Position numbers and translations under genes: made by a program
Shown: in pieces, positions 16,946 to 22,250 of the stretch
Layout of the letters: each line of letters begins with the position of its first letter
Numbering within the stretch: position 1 is the stretch's first letter
Source of the DNA: a virus
DNA: 24,540 bases
Reading direction: 5' to 3' (one strand)
IMG/VR virus record: IMGVR_UViG_3300048555_000012
Span: 1 to 24,540 of that record
The notes under the pieces: model-generated
Databases searched by the model: none
The model's input: the letters and a program-made list of their open reading frames with translations, nothing else
What the model was told of the DNA's origin: nothing

Positions 16946-18575
16946 GATAGATAACTTTAAGAACTTCTTGTATCTAGCTTGGAAACACCTCAATCTACCT
17001 GAGCCAACACCTATACAATACGATATAGCAGACTATCTACAATCTAAAGAGAAACGTATAGTAATAGAGGCTTTTAGGGGTGTAGGAAAGTCTTGGATTA
17101 CTTCTGCATTTGTATGTCACCAATTACTGCTGAACCCTCAGCGTAACATATTGGTAGTATCAGCTAGTAAAACGAGGGCTGATGACTTTAGTACATTTAC
17201 ACAGAGGCTTATTGCAGAAATGCCTTTGTTACAGCATTTACAACCTAAGGATAGCCAAAGACATTCTAAGGTATCCTTTGATGTTGCCCCAGCACAGGCT
17301 TCACACGCCCCCTCAGTGAAGTCTATGGGGATTACAGGTCAGCTTACGGGGTCTAGGGCTGACCTTATTATTGCTGATGACGTAGAATCTGCCAATAACT
17401 CACAGACTCAGCTTATGCGTGACCGCTTAAGTGAGACCGTAAAAGAGTTTGACGCTATTATAAAGCCTAAAGTAGGACGTGTTATCTTTCTAGGAACACC
17501 TCAAACAGAGATGTCATTGTATAATGACCTAGATGAACGTGGGTTCAAGACACGTATATGGTCAGCATTGATTCCTAACCAAGCACAAAAGGTAGGATAT
17601 GGGCATAAATTAGCTCCTACAATCGCTGATATGGACGGTAAAGAGGGAGACCCTACTGACCCTGATAGATTTAATGAAATCGACTTAATGGAGCGTTTAA
17701 GCTCATATGGTAGGTCAGGCTTTAATTTACAGTTTATGTTGGATACTAGTCTATCTGACGCTAATAAATACCCATTGAAGCTTAATGACCTTATTATAGC
17801 CTCAGGTTGCAGCACATGGACAGAAGCTCCAGCCAAAATACAATGGGCTTCAGGTATAGACCAAATCAAAGCGGTTGACTCTGAGTTACCTAATGTAGGA
17901 CTTAAGGGTGACTATTGGACTTCTTACCTATATATGTCCGAAGAATTTACAGAGTTTGAAGGCTCAGTTATGTCTATTGACCCCGCTGGTCGTGGGGCAG
18001 ATAAAACAGCCTATTGTGTACTTAAGATGTTACACGGTGTATTGTACCTGACTGCCATTGGTGGTCTAGATGGTGGATACTCTGATGACACACTTAAGAA
18101 GCTAGCCAATATAGCCAAGAAACATGACGTTAATGATATCGTCATTGAGAGTAACTTTGGTGATGGAATGGCAACACAGCTTCTAAAGCCTGTATTGGCT
18201 GACATACATCCTTGTAATGTAGAGGAAGTACGTCACAGTATACAGAAAGAGAAGCGTATAATAGACACATTAGAGCCTATTATGAATACCCATAGGTTAG
18301 TTATTGATGATAAGCTTATCAAAGATGACTTTCAGTTAGACCCTGACCACCAGTTATTTAGACAAATGACTAGGATAACAAGGGATAAAGGTGCACTAAG
18401 GCATGATGACCAAATAGACGCCTTAGCTATTGCAGCTAACTACTGGGTAGAAGTAATGGATAGAGACCAAACATTGTCTTATAACCAACATAAAGAAGAA
18501 ATGTTACAGGAAGATTTAGATAAATTCATGGAGACTGCTCTTGGCAGACCTATGGATGGAGATTCGTGGATATAG
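16938..18575 (+). CDS. terL: Terminase large subunit, DNA packaging ATPase/nuclease (T7 gp19-like)
   Basis: 545 residues (T7 gp19, 586). It cuts replicated concatemers and drives DNA into the prohead. ATPase domain: Walker A AFRGVGKSW (45-53) and Walker B LIIADDVE (143-150), with GRVIFLGTPQ (180-189) as the coupling motif. Nuclease domain, RNase H fold: SIDPAGRGADKTAY (346-359, Asp 348), IESNFGDGM (about 403-411) and DDQIDALAIAANYW near 496, supplying the acidic metal ligands. Start: ATG 16938 overlaps the end of the small subunit. It is the last large gene of the structural block; the genome ends should follow within the next few hundred bases. Confidence 0.96.
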   Translation: MNKIDNFKNFLYLAWKHLNLPEPTPIQYDIADYLQSKEKRIVIEAFRGVGKSWITSAFVCHQLLLNPQRNILVVSASKTRADDFSTFTQRLIAEMPLLQHLQPKDSQRHSKVSFDVAPAQASHAPSVKSMGITGQLTGSRADLIIADDVESANNSQTQLMRDRLSETVKEFDAIIKPKVGRVIFLGTPQTEMSLYNDLDERGFKTRIWSALIPNQAQKVGYGHKLAPTIADMDGKEGDPTDPDRFNEIDLMERLSSYGRSGFNLQFMLDTSLSDANKYPLKLNDLIIASGCSTWTEAPAKIQWASGIDQIKAVDSELPNVGLKGDYWTSYLYMSEEFTEFEGSVMSIDPAGRGADKTAYCVLKMLHGVLYLTAIGGLDGGYSDDTLKKLANIAKKHDVNDIVIESNFGDGMATQLLKPVLADIHPCNVEEVRHSIQKEKRIIDTLEPIMNTHRLVIDDKLIKDDFQLDPDHQLFRQMTRITRDKGALRHDDQIDALAIAANYWVEVMDRDQTLSYNQHKEEMLQEDLDKFMETALGRPMDGDSWI

Positions 18576-18676
18576 GTCGTCAAAGGTTTTTCTTCATTTT
18601 TCCTTTGGCGGCTCTTGTCCTACTTGTAGGAGTCCTTGTCTGTAAATATCTAGACAAAGGGTGGACAAAAACTTAA
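18566..18676 (+). CDS. Tiny single-TM protein at the T7 gp19.5 position
   Basis: A GTG-initiated ORF of 36 residues overlapping the terminase stop by 10 nt, with GGAG at 18558-18561 as ribosome binding site. The sequence is a basic head (MDIGRQR), one clear membrane helix (FFFIFPLAALVLLVGVLV, residues 8-25) and a charged tail (CKYLDKGWTKT). T7 has gp19.5, a 49-residue membrane protein, at exactly this position. Its TAA stop is also the TAA inside the promoter-like motif at 18673, as happens for two longer genes, which supports it being real. The function is unknown. Confidence 0.5.
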   Translation: MDIGRQRFFFIFPLAALVLLVGVLVCKYLDKGWTKT

Positions 18677-18693
18677 AGTACCCATATAAGATA
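18673..18693 (+). promoter_or_regulatory. Candidate phage RNA polymerase promoter, phiOR-like
   Basis: TTAAAGTACCCATATAAG plus ATA, identical over 21 nt to the copy at 23217 and sharing the overlap with an upstream TAA stop. T7 phiOR lies at the same place, after gene 19.5 near the right end, and primes replication there. No sigma-70 pattern explains the conservation. The role is inferred from repetition and position. Confidence 0.55.
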
Positions 18694-18750
18694 AAACCCC
18701 TGTGCACCCCTAGCTATATATAGACAAGCTATCCTTCCTTATTACTTATT
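18673..18750 (+). repeat. Copy A of a ~60-nt inverted repeat flanking the early region
   Basis: Begins with the promoter-like motif and continues AAACCCCTGT, CCCCTAGCT and ATATATA. The minus strand of 22161-22232 reads the same with a few substitutions and one or two small gaps, roughly 80% identical over about 60 nt, and both end in TCCTTCC/TCCTAC and TTACT-type tracts. The downstream AT-rich block contains the palindrome CTATATATAG. Such a promoter plus AT-rich unit could be a replication origin. Confidence 0.7.
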
Positions 18751-18754
18751 AATT

Positions 18755-18910
18755 ATGATACTAATAGAAGTACTACTCATAGTTATTACTGGAGTAATAC
18801 TCCTTAATAGTCACTATATTAGAACCTACTGGTTAAAGCCTGAGATATCCATAGGGGAGTTTATTCTGATAGCTGTGTTAACAGCTGTTGTTTTGTCGAA
18901 TATTTGGTAA
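18755..18910 (+). CDS. Small two-TM hydrophobic protein (possible)
   Basis: 51 residues from ATG 18755. Two hydrophobic stretches (about 2-17, ILIEVLLIVITGVILL, and about 34-51, EFILIAVLTAVVLSNIW) flank a short basic, aromatic loop (NSHYIRTYWLKPE). This looks like a genuine membrane hairpin rather than random reading, but no good ribosome binding site precedes the ATG (the upstream sequence is AT-rich). It lies in the segment that should contain the genome ends. An internal hairpin, AGCTGT/ACAGCT (18871-18886), is followed by a T-rich run. The function is unknown. Confidence 0.35.
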   Translation: MILIEVLLIVITGVILLNSHYIRTYWLKPEISIGEFILIAVLTAVVLSNIW

Positions 18911-19157
18911 AAAAATATGAGGGGATAACACGATAGCAAGAGGTGGAATTTCCCCCGTGCCGTCAGCCGTGTATAGTATAGTATCACACGCACACGGGCT
19001 TGCGGTCGCCTGTGGTCTATACATAAAGGGAAGCCTAAAGGGATACACGGCTGGACATTTTTATTTTGTTTGTCTTTGAGCTATGGTCTATTTTTATTTC
19101 TATAAGCTGATGAATCAGCCATATATCAAATTAATTCACTTTCATGTAATTCTTTTA
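18911..19157. other. Intergenic segment, probable genome-end (terminal repeat) region
   Basis: No convincing gene. It lies between the last late-region ORFs and the first host-type promoter, where T7-like genomes have their direct terminal repeat. In a circularised sequence the repeat collapses to one copy and its borders cannot be read from sequence. It holds the inverted-repeat structure at 18964-19053, T-rich tracts (19056-19100) and a short perfect hairpin GCTGAT/ATCAGC (about 19107-19120). Confidence 0.45.
18964..19068 (+). terminator. Structured element with U-rich tail, possible late terminator or small RNA
   Basis: CAGCCGTGTAT (18964-18974) and ATACACGGCTG (19043-19053) form a perfect 11-bp stem. 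Within the loop CACGGGC pairs with GCCTGTG (one G-U), and GTATAG can pair with CTATAC. The stem is followed by GGACATTTTTATTTTG. It is GC-rich against an AT-rich background. A terminator for late transcription is the simple reading; a stable RNA or packaging signal is possible. The loop is large for a standard intrinsic terminator. Confidence 0.4.
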
Positions 19158-19187
19158 TTGACATGGTGTATTCATTGGGTGTAGAGT
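19158..19187 (+). promoter_or_regulatory. Host sigma-70-type early promoter
   Basis: A perfect -35 box TTGACA (19158-19163), 18-nt spacer, and -10-like TAGAGT (19182-19187, four of six). It lies upstream of all early genes and directs transcription to the right, as expected for the host-RNA-polymerase promoters of a T7-like left end. Transcription would start near 19194-19196, just before the GCTAGG hairpin of the non-coding segment. Confidence 0.55.
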
Positions 19188-19194
19188 ATACACA

Positions 19195-19530
19195 TGCTAG
19201 GGGAACGGGAAATCCTAGCTAGTGACTCAGCACTATAAACATTCTGAGATGAGGCAAGGCGGAGCTGAGAGGTGTAAGCGTTGTACGGGGTTAGGAAGCG
19301 TAGCAAATGCTAAGAGCCGAAAGGTGGCTAGACTGACCAAAACCAGCCTAAGACCGTGCTAGTTATGAGATAGCAAGCGGTAAGAAAATTACTGAGGATA
19401 TAGACACCTTATCATTTTTATGAAATCCAGTAAGCGTGTGACAATACACTTCACAGGTGCTGACGCACTGGGTAACAGGTAACGTAATAATCAGCGGTGG
19501 ACGGACGCAACGGGTAAGGCTGGGGTTGTC
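19195..19530 (+). ncRNA. Candidate structured non-coding RNA with hammerhead-made 3' end
   Basis: About 335 nt with no plausible reading frame and 91 G/C in the first 180 nt (19201-19380), far above the surrounding genome. Pairings visible: GCTAGG/CCTAGC at the 5' end (about 19196-19219); ACCG+TGCTA / TAGCA+AG+CGGT (19353-19381, nine pairs with a two-base bulge); CCAGT/ACTGG (19427-19431 with 19467-19471); and a closing helix CCAGCCT/AGGCTGG (19343-19349 with 19517-19523) that ends seven bases before the hammerhead cleavage site. A weaker CGTTG/CAACG long-range pair may exist. Transcribed from the promoter at 19158, self-cleavage would release it from the early mRNA. It matches no RNA class I can recognise. 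Confidence 0.5.
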
Positions 19531-19575
19531 TCAGGCTGTGTAGCCTGACTGATGAGCTCAAAAGAGCGAAACAAC
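19525..19575 (+). ncRNA. Hammerhead ribozyme 1 (type III)
   Basis: Complete core. Stem III 5' strand GTTGT (19525-19529) and cleavage-site C (19530) give the triplet GUC. Stem I is TCAGGC/GCCTGA (19531-19536, 19543-19548) with loop TGTGTA. The CUGAUGA core lies at 19549-19555, stem II is GCTC-AAAA-GAGC (19556-19567), and GAAA (19568-19571) runs into the stem III 3' strand ACAAC (19571-19575). Stem III is open, so this is type III. Cleavage is predicted between 19530 and 19531, 68 nt before the first early gene; the ribozyme stays on the mRNA side. Confidence 0.88.
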
Positions 19576-19598
19576 ACAATAACAATGCGAGGAATATT

Positions 19599-19790
19599 AT
19601 GTTTACAAAAAAACACTACATAGCAGTAGCCGAAATGGTCGGTAGTCAATTGTCAGACAATCCACTGGGAAACACTGAGTTTATTATTAAAGACTGGTGT
19701 TTAATGTTTGAGAGAGACAACCCACTTTTTGACGCTGAAGTATTCACAAATTATGTCTATGACTCAATAGATAAAGCTAGGGGGTGCTAA
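19599..19790 (+). CDS. Small early protein, unrecognised
   Basis: 63 residues, first gene of the early region. The start ATG at 19599 has GCGAGGA in front and belongs to a leader motif reused before other early genes. The sequence (FTKKHYIAVAEMVGSQL, then DNPLFDAEVFTNYVYDS) follows a pattern I associate with short conserved proteins of marine phages, in which a helix 'KKHY.aiAe' is followed by a second helix after 'F..DNP.FD'. No function is known. It ends directly at the next start, so the two are co-translated. The first position after the host promoter suggests production right after infection. Confidence 0.75.
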   Translation: MFTKKHYIAVAEMVGSQLSDNPLGNTEFIIKDWCLMFERDNPLFDAEVFTNYVYDSIDKARGC

Positions 19791-19961
19791 ATGAATAGAC
19801 AAATACAACGTGCTATGAATAATGATGAGTCATACGCTCAAAAAGTAGAAGCTAACGAAGATTACGCAAAAGCTGAGCTATCAGCTAAGCGTATAACTAG
19901 GCTTCAATATCATATCATTATGCGAGATATACAGCGGGGAATACTACCTTATATCGACTAG
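19791..19961 (+). CDS. Small charged early protein, unrecognised
   Basis: 56 residues, from an ATG placed immediately after the previous stop (TAA|ATG). The composition is highly charged and helical, with many Glu, Lys, Arg and Gln (QRAMNNDESYAQKVEANEDYAKAELSAKRITRLQ) and an HIIMRDIQRGILPYID end. No own ribosome binding site stands out beyond AGGGGG (19781-19786), which lies at the end of the preceding gene. Its stop codon abuts hammerhead ribozyme 2: the last G of TAG is also the first base of ribozyme stem I. Function unknown; the tight junction argues that it is a real gene. Confidence 0.6.
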   Translation: MNRQIQRAMNNDESYAQKVEANEDYAKAELSAKRITRLQYHIIMRDIQRGILPYID

Positions 19962-20010
19962 TTACACTGATGAGACTTTATGAGTCGAAACGCCGTGAGG
20001 CGTCTGTAAC
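19961..20010 (+). ncRNA. Hammerhead ribozyme 2 (type I)
   Basis: Complete and compact. Stem I is GTTACA/TGTAAC (19961-19966, 20005-20010). CUGAUGA is at 19967-19973. Stem II is GACT-TTATG-AGTC (19974-19986). GAAA is at 19987-19990. Stem III is ACGCC/GGCGT closed by a GTGA tetraloop (GNRA type), and the cleavage triplet is GUC (20002-20004). Stem I is open, hence type I. Cut predicted between 20004 and 20005, leaving a 32-nt leader before the next gene. Confidence 0.93.
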
Positions 20011-20036
20011 ATTTAACAATTAATAAGAGGTAAAAA

Positions 20037-20399
20037 ATGCAAGTAATTAAATTATATCTACCAATGAAGGACAACGACGGGGATGACTTAATGCACATCC
20101 ATAATAATTTCATTGATAAAATAGCTTATCACAATAAAAGCCGAATTAATGACAATAAAGAGTCTGAGATAACTGGCTTTACTAGATATCAAGCTGAGGG
20201 TTTTTGGTTCGACAGCCATGAAATTTACAAGGATGATATCAAGATATATGAATTTCATGTATCGAATAAAAATGTTGGCATTGCATACACACTTCTACAG
20301 CGTCACGCCGTTACTTTATGCCGTAGGATGAAACAGGAATGTATCTACTTACAGCTTAACAATGAAACTGAGTTAGTGAGGAGTGTAGATAATGAGTGA
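20037..20399 (+). CDS. Early protein, unrecognised
   Basis: 120 residues, ATG preceded by AAGAGGTAAAAA (shared early leader). No family recognised. The N-terminus is an amphipathic strand followed by an Asp-rich patch (MKDNDGDDLMHIHNN), the middle has FTRYQAEGFWFDSHEIYKDDIKIYEFHVSN, and the end is a helix with CRRMKQECIYLQLNNETE. The mixed alpha/beta look and early position suit a host-takeover or anti-defence protein, but nothing in the sequence proves this. It overlaps the following membrane-protein gene by 8 nt. Its mRNA would start at the ribozyme 2 cleavage site if that ribozyme works. Confidence 0.7.
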   Translation: MQVIKLYLPMKDNDGDDLMHIHNNFIDKIAYHNKSRINDNKESEITGFTRYQAEGFWFDSHEIYKDDIKIYEFHVSNKNVGIAYTLLQRHAVTLCRRMKQECIYLQLNNETELVRSVDNE

Positions 20400-20694
20400 A
20401 GAGACAATTATAACAATAATGGGTCACGTCGATAACGTGTTGCTGGCTGTGGGTATCTATTACTCACTAGCTAGCATTGAGCACTACATGGACGCCTATT
20501 TTACAAACTACAAAGCGTCGCCTCAGGTGTTAGCGTGTGTCTCAGGATGTCTCGCTAACACGGTAAGTGACGGCGTAGGCTTCCTAGTTACTGGTAGCTG
20601 GGAATGGGCTTTGTGGGTTATGCTGGGGTGTCTATCAGGTATGCTAGTTATTCCAGTGCTAGAGTATATTAACAACAACGGGGATAAAAAATGA
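20392..20694 (+). CDS. Early membrane protein, unrecognised
   Basis: 100 residues with hydrophobic segments at about 14-28 (VLLAVGIYYSLASIE), 43-66 (ASPQVLACVSGCLANTVSDGVGFL) and 72-92 (EWALWVMLGCLSGMLVIPVLEY). It starts within the preceding gene and ends in ATGA with the next. Two Cys and several Gly lie in the membrane parts. Early membrane proteins of T7-like phages can block superinfection or disturb host membrane functions; that is a suggestion from context, not a match. The neighbouring genes are soluble and charged. Confidence 0.65.
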   Translation: MSEETIITIMGHVDNVLLAVGIYYSLASIEHYMDAYFTNYKASPQVLACVSGCLANTVSDGVGFLVTGSWEWALWVMLGCLSGMLVIPVLEYINNNGDKK

Positions 20695-21095
20695 AAAAGT
20701 ATTATAAATATGAAGAAGTAAAAGATTATTTTCATGACTTCATAACAGAACAAGGAGAAGATTGGGTATTAGAAAATAAAGAAGATATCCACCATCATGC
20801 TTTTAATACTGATTATTACATTATAGGCAGATATCAAGCTAGAAAATGGTTAGGAGATGAAACTTTAAATATAGTACAAATAATAAAAGATTATGAAAAT
20901 GATAATTTTGGAGAGGTAAGCACAGATTTTTCAGAGCCAGAACATGTTGTGAATATGTATGTTTACATCTTAGGAGAAATGATTGTTAGTAATATTGACT
21001 TAGAGCAATATTTTATCAATCAAGAAGTAAAAGAGATTGTAAGAAACGGTAAGACTAGAGCACTGGGTGAGTTATCTAATAAATTTAACAATTAA
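20691..21095 (+). CDS. Acidic early protein, unrecognised
   Basis: 134 residues, ATGA overlap with the membrane-protein gene. Strongly acidic (about 26 Asp/Glu against 14 Lys/Arg), with an aromatic-rich N-terminus (KKYYKYEEVKDYFHDFITEQGEDW), a HHHAFNTDYY segment and FGEVSTDFSEPEHVVNMYVYILG. It resembles no family I can name. It is more AT-rich than the genes on either side (15 G/C in 20701-20760), which may indicate a separate origin. T7 encodes an acidic DNA-mimic anti-restriction protein in its early region; the charge invites the comparison, but there is no sequence resemblance. The stop precedes the shared leader motif of the next gene. Confidence 0.65.
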   Translation: MKKYYKYEEVKDYFHDFITEQGEDWVLENKEDIHHHAFNTDYYIIGRYQARKWLGDETLNIVQIIKDYENDNFGEVSTDFSEPEHVVNMYVYILGEMIVSNIDLEQYFINQEVKEIVRNGKTRALGELSNKFNN

Positions 21096-21108
21096 CAGCG
21101 AGGTAAAA

Positions 21109-21618
21109 ATGTTAAGAGATAAAACTAAAAGACGTATTGGTATGACTGCTCATATAGGGTACTCATGGGGCTTAAGACAGACTAGCGGCTATGATGCTAT
21201 GGTTGACTTGTTATGGTCTAGAATACCACGTTGCGGGGAAGTGCCTGACGCTAAGGGCTCTAATAAAAAGCTAGAGCGTTTTAGAATGGCTAACAAGCTT
21301 GTCTATGACCTATTTAATAACGGTCTATGTAATAGGCGTGGTCAGTTTATGTCATTCTTTAAATCTAAACTTCCTATGCTAGGTAAAGTACCGCAGTATT
21401 CTAGGTTTAGACGTGCAGACTGGGAGAGACTATCTACTAGGCTAGGCTGGGTTATGCAAGACATAATACTGGACGCTTTAAAAGAGCAGTATCCTGAGCT
21501 TTATTACAGCTCATTCGACTCTAAGATTATGTCTAAAAGATGTAAGTCTATAGTGACGAGGGGTCAGCATAAGGTAAAAGATGTACCTGATGACGAGTTA
21601 GTTATGAGGTATCAATAA
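21109..21618 (+). CDS. Basic early protein, unrecognised
   Basis: 169 residues from ATG 21109. An in-frame ATG at 21067 lies inside the preceding gene without a ribosome binding site, whereas 21109 sits behind AATTAACAGCGAGGTAAA, the leader repeated before another early gene. The protein is basic and Trp/Arg-rich: MLRDKTKRRIGM, then RIPRCGEVPDAKGSNKKLER, GLCNRRGQFMSFFKSKLPM and FRRADWERLSTRLGWVMQDI. Basic, largely helical character suggests nucleic-acid binding, but no motif is recognised. It is followed at once by hammerhead ribozyme 3. Confidence 0.7.
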   Translation: MLRDKTKRRIGMTAHIGYSWGLRQTSGYDAMVDLLWSRIPRCGEVPDAKGSNKKLERFRMANKLVYDLFNNGLCNRRGQFMSFFKSKLPMLGKVPQYSRFRRADWERLSTRLGWVMQDIILDALKEQYPELYYSSFDSKIMSKRCKSIVTRGQHKVKDVPDDELVMRYQ

Positions 21619-21620
21619 TA

Positions 21621-21683
21621 GTACTACTGACGAGACTTGATTAGTCGAAAACCCTGACCAGTAATGTGTCGGGGTTCTAGTAC
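21621..21683 (+). ncRNA. Hammerhead ribozyme 3 (type I, UUC cleavage site)
   Basis: Stem I is GTACTA/TAGTAC (21621-21626, 21678-21683). Core CUGACGA, with C at the variable position, is at 21627-21633. Stem II is GACT-TGATT-AGTC (21634-21646). GAAA is at 21647-21650. Stem III has nine pairs, AACCCTGAC/GTCGGGGTT with one G-U, and loop CAGTAATGT. The cleavage triplet is UUC (21675-21677), allowed by the NUH rule but less usual than GUC. The cut leaves a 27-nt leader before the gene at 21705. Stem II matches that of ribozyme 2, suggesting common descent. Confidence 0.88.
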
Positions 21684-21704
21684 AAATTAACAGCGAGGTA
21701 AATT

Positions 21705-22157
21705 ATGGTAGACGTTACAAGTCGTAAGTATCTTGAATCGTATTTCACAGATGAGGTTGACTCGCCTGAGGATATACAAAACAAGATACTAATGGTCATG
21801 AAGGAAGACGGTATTATGGAGCGTAATGAAGAGGGTCAGATGACCGTATTCAAGAAGCGTCCACTACTGGCTTATCTTCGTATAGCCTTTCCTAATATCA
21901 AGCCTAGTGCTATCAATAGACAGCTTAATAATCTGTTTAAGGATGACGTGCTTAAGATATGGGACAAGTACAAAACTAAGCCGTATGTCATCAAGTCTAG
22001 ACAGTATGAAGCTAGGATGAGACGTGCGACCAGTAGAGTACAACGTAGTAAGACTGATATGCTGATTGAGATACTCATGGGAGATGACCCAAGTAAACGC
22101 ATGAGGTATATCACTGACTGTATAGCTAGTGGGGTTAGACCTGAGTTAGATATATAG
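21705..22157 (+). CDS. Basic early protein, unrecognised
   Basis: 150 residues, ATG behind AATTAACAGCGAGGTAAA, the same 18-nt leader as at 21109. The first half is acidic (SYFTDEVDSPEDIQNKILMVMKEDG), the second half basic and helical (YEARMRRATSRVQRSKTDMLIEIL). LLAYLRIAFPNIKPSAINRQLNNLFKDDVLKIW could be a small winged-helix or helix-turn-helix, which together with the basic tail would fit a DNA-binding regulator; this is only a structural guess. Ribozyme 3 lies between it and the previous gene. A 115-nt gap with terminator- and promoter-like signals follows. Confidence 0.7.
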   Translation: MVDVTSRKYLESYFTDEVDSPEDIQNKILMVMKEDGIMERNEEGQMTVFKKRPLLAYLRIAFPNIKPSAINRQLNNLFKDDVLKIWDKYKTKPYVIKSRQYEARMRRATSRVQRSKTDMLIEILMGDDPSKRMRYITDCIASGVRPELDI

Positions 22158-22160
22158 GTA

Positions 22161-22232
22161 GTAAGTAGGAAGTAATATAGCTGTATATATAGCTAGGGGA
22201 GACAGGGGTTTACACTAATATGGGTACTTTAA
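22161..22232 (-). repeat. Copy B of the inverted repeat, with promoter-like motif on the minus strand
   Basis: Read on the minus strand it begins TTAAAGTACCCATATTAG at 22232 and continues AAACCCCTGTC, CCCCTAGCT and ATATATA. It aligns with 18673-18750 for about 60 nt, well beyond the 21-nt core. If the core is a promoter, this copy points left, against the early genes. Alternatively the pair are origin or recombination sites. Most of it lies in the gap between two early genes. Confidence 0.65.
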
Positions 22233-22250
22233 ACACCTGTTTCCTTACTT
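22203..22250 (+). terminator. Possible rho-independent terminator after the first early block
   Basis: CAGGGGTTTA (22203-22212) pairs with TAAACACCTG (22230-22239), nine of ten positions, with a 17-nt loop and a following TTTCCTTACTT tract. It overlaps the minus-strand promoter-like copy. T7 has an early terminator after the first block; the position here, before the gene at 22273, is comparable only loosely. The U-tract is interrupted. Confidence 0.35.

Noticed and set aside
19101-19125. CTGATGA near 19108 as a hammerhead core
   Set aside because: It forms a simple GCTGAT/ATCAGC hairpin and no GAAA or triplet follows.
19391-19428. Possible fourth hammerhead (CTGAGGA followed by GAAA)
   Set aside because: The segment between core halves does not form a stem II, and no NUH triplet with stems I and III is present.
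19195-19530. Group I intron
   Set aside because: A GATATAGAC stretch and a partial GGTGGCTA/TAGACACC pairing recall the group I S and P7 elements, but the P3-P8 order and spacing do not fit, and there is no split gene around it.
19195-19530. RNase P RNA or tmRNA
   Set aside because: The conserved GAGGAAAGUCC-type element of RNase P, and the tRNA-like end with GTTCGA of tmRNA, are both absent.
21067-21108. Upstream ATG 21067 for the gene at 21109
   Set aside because: It lies inside the previous gene with no ribosome binding site, while 21109 follows a leader shared with another early gene.
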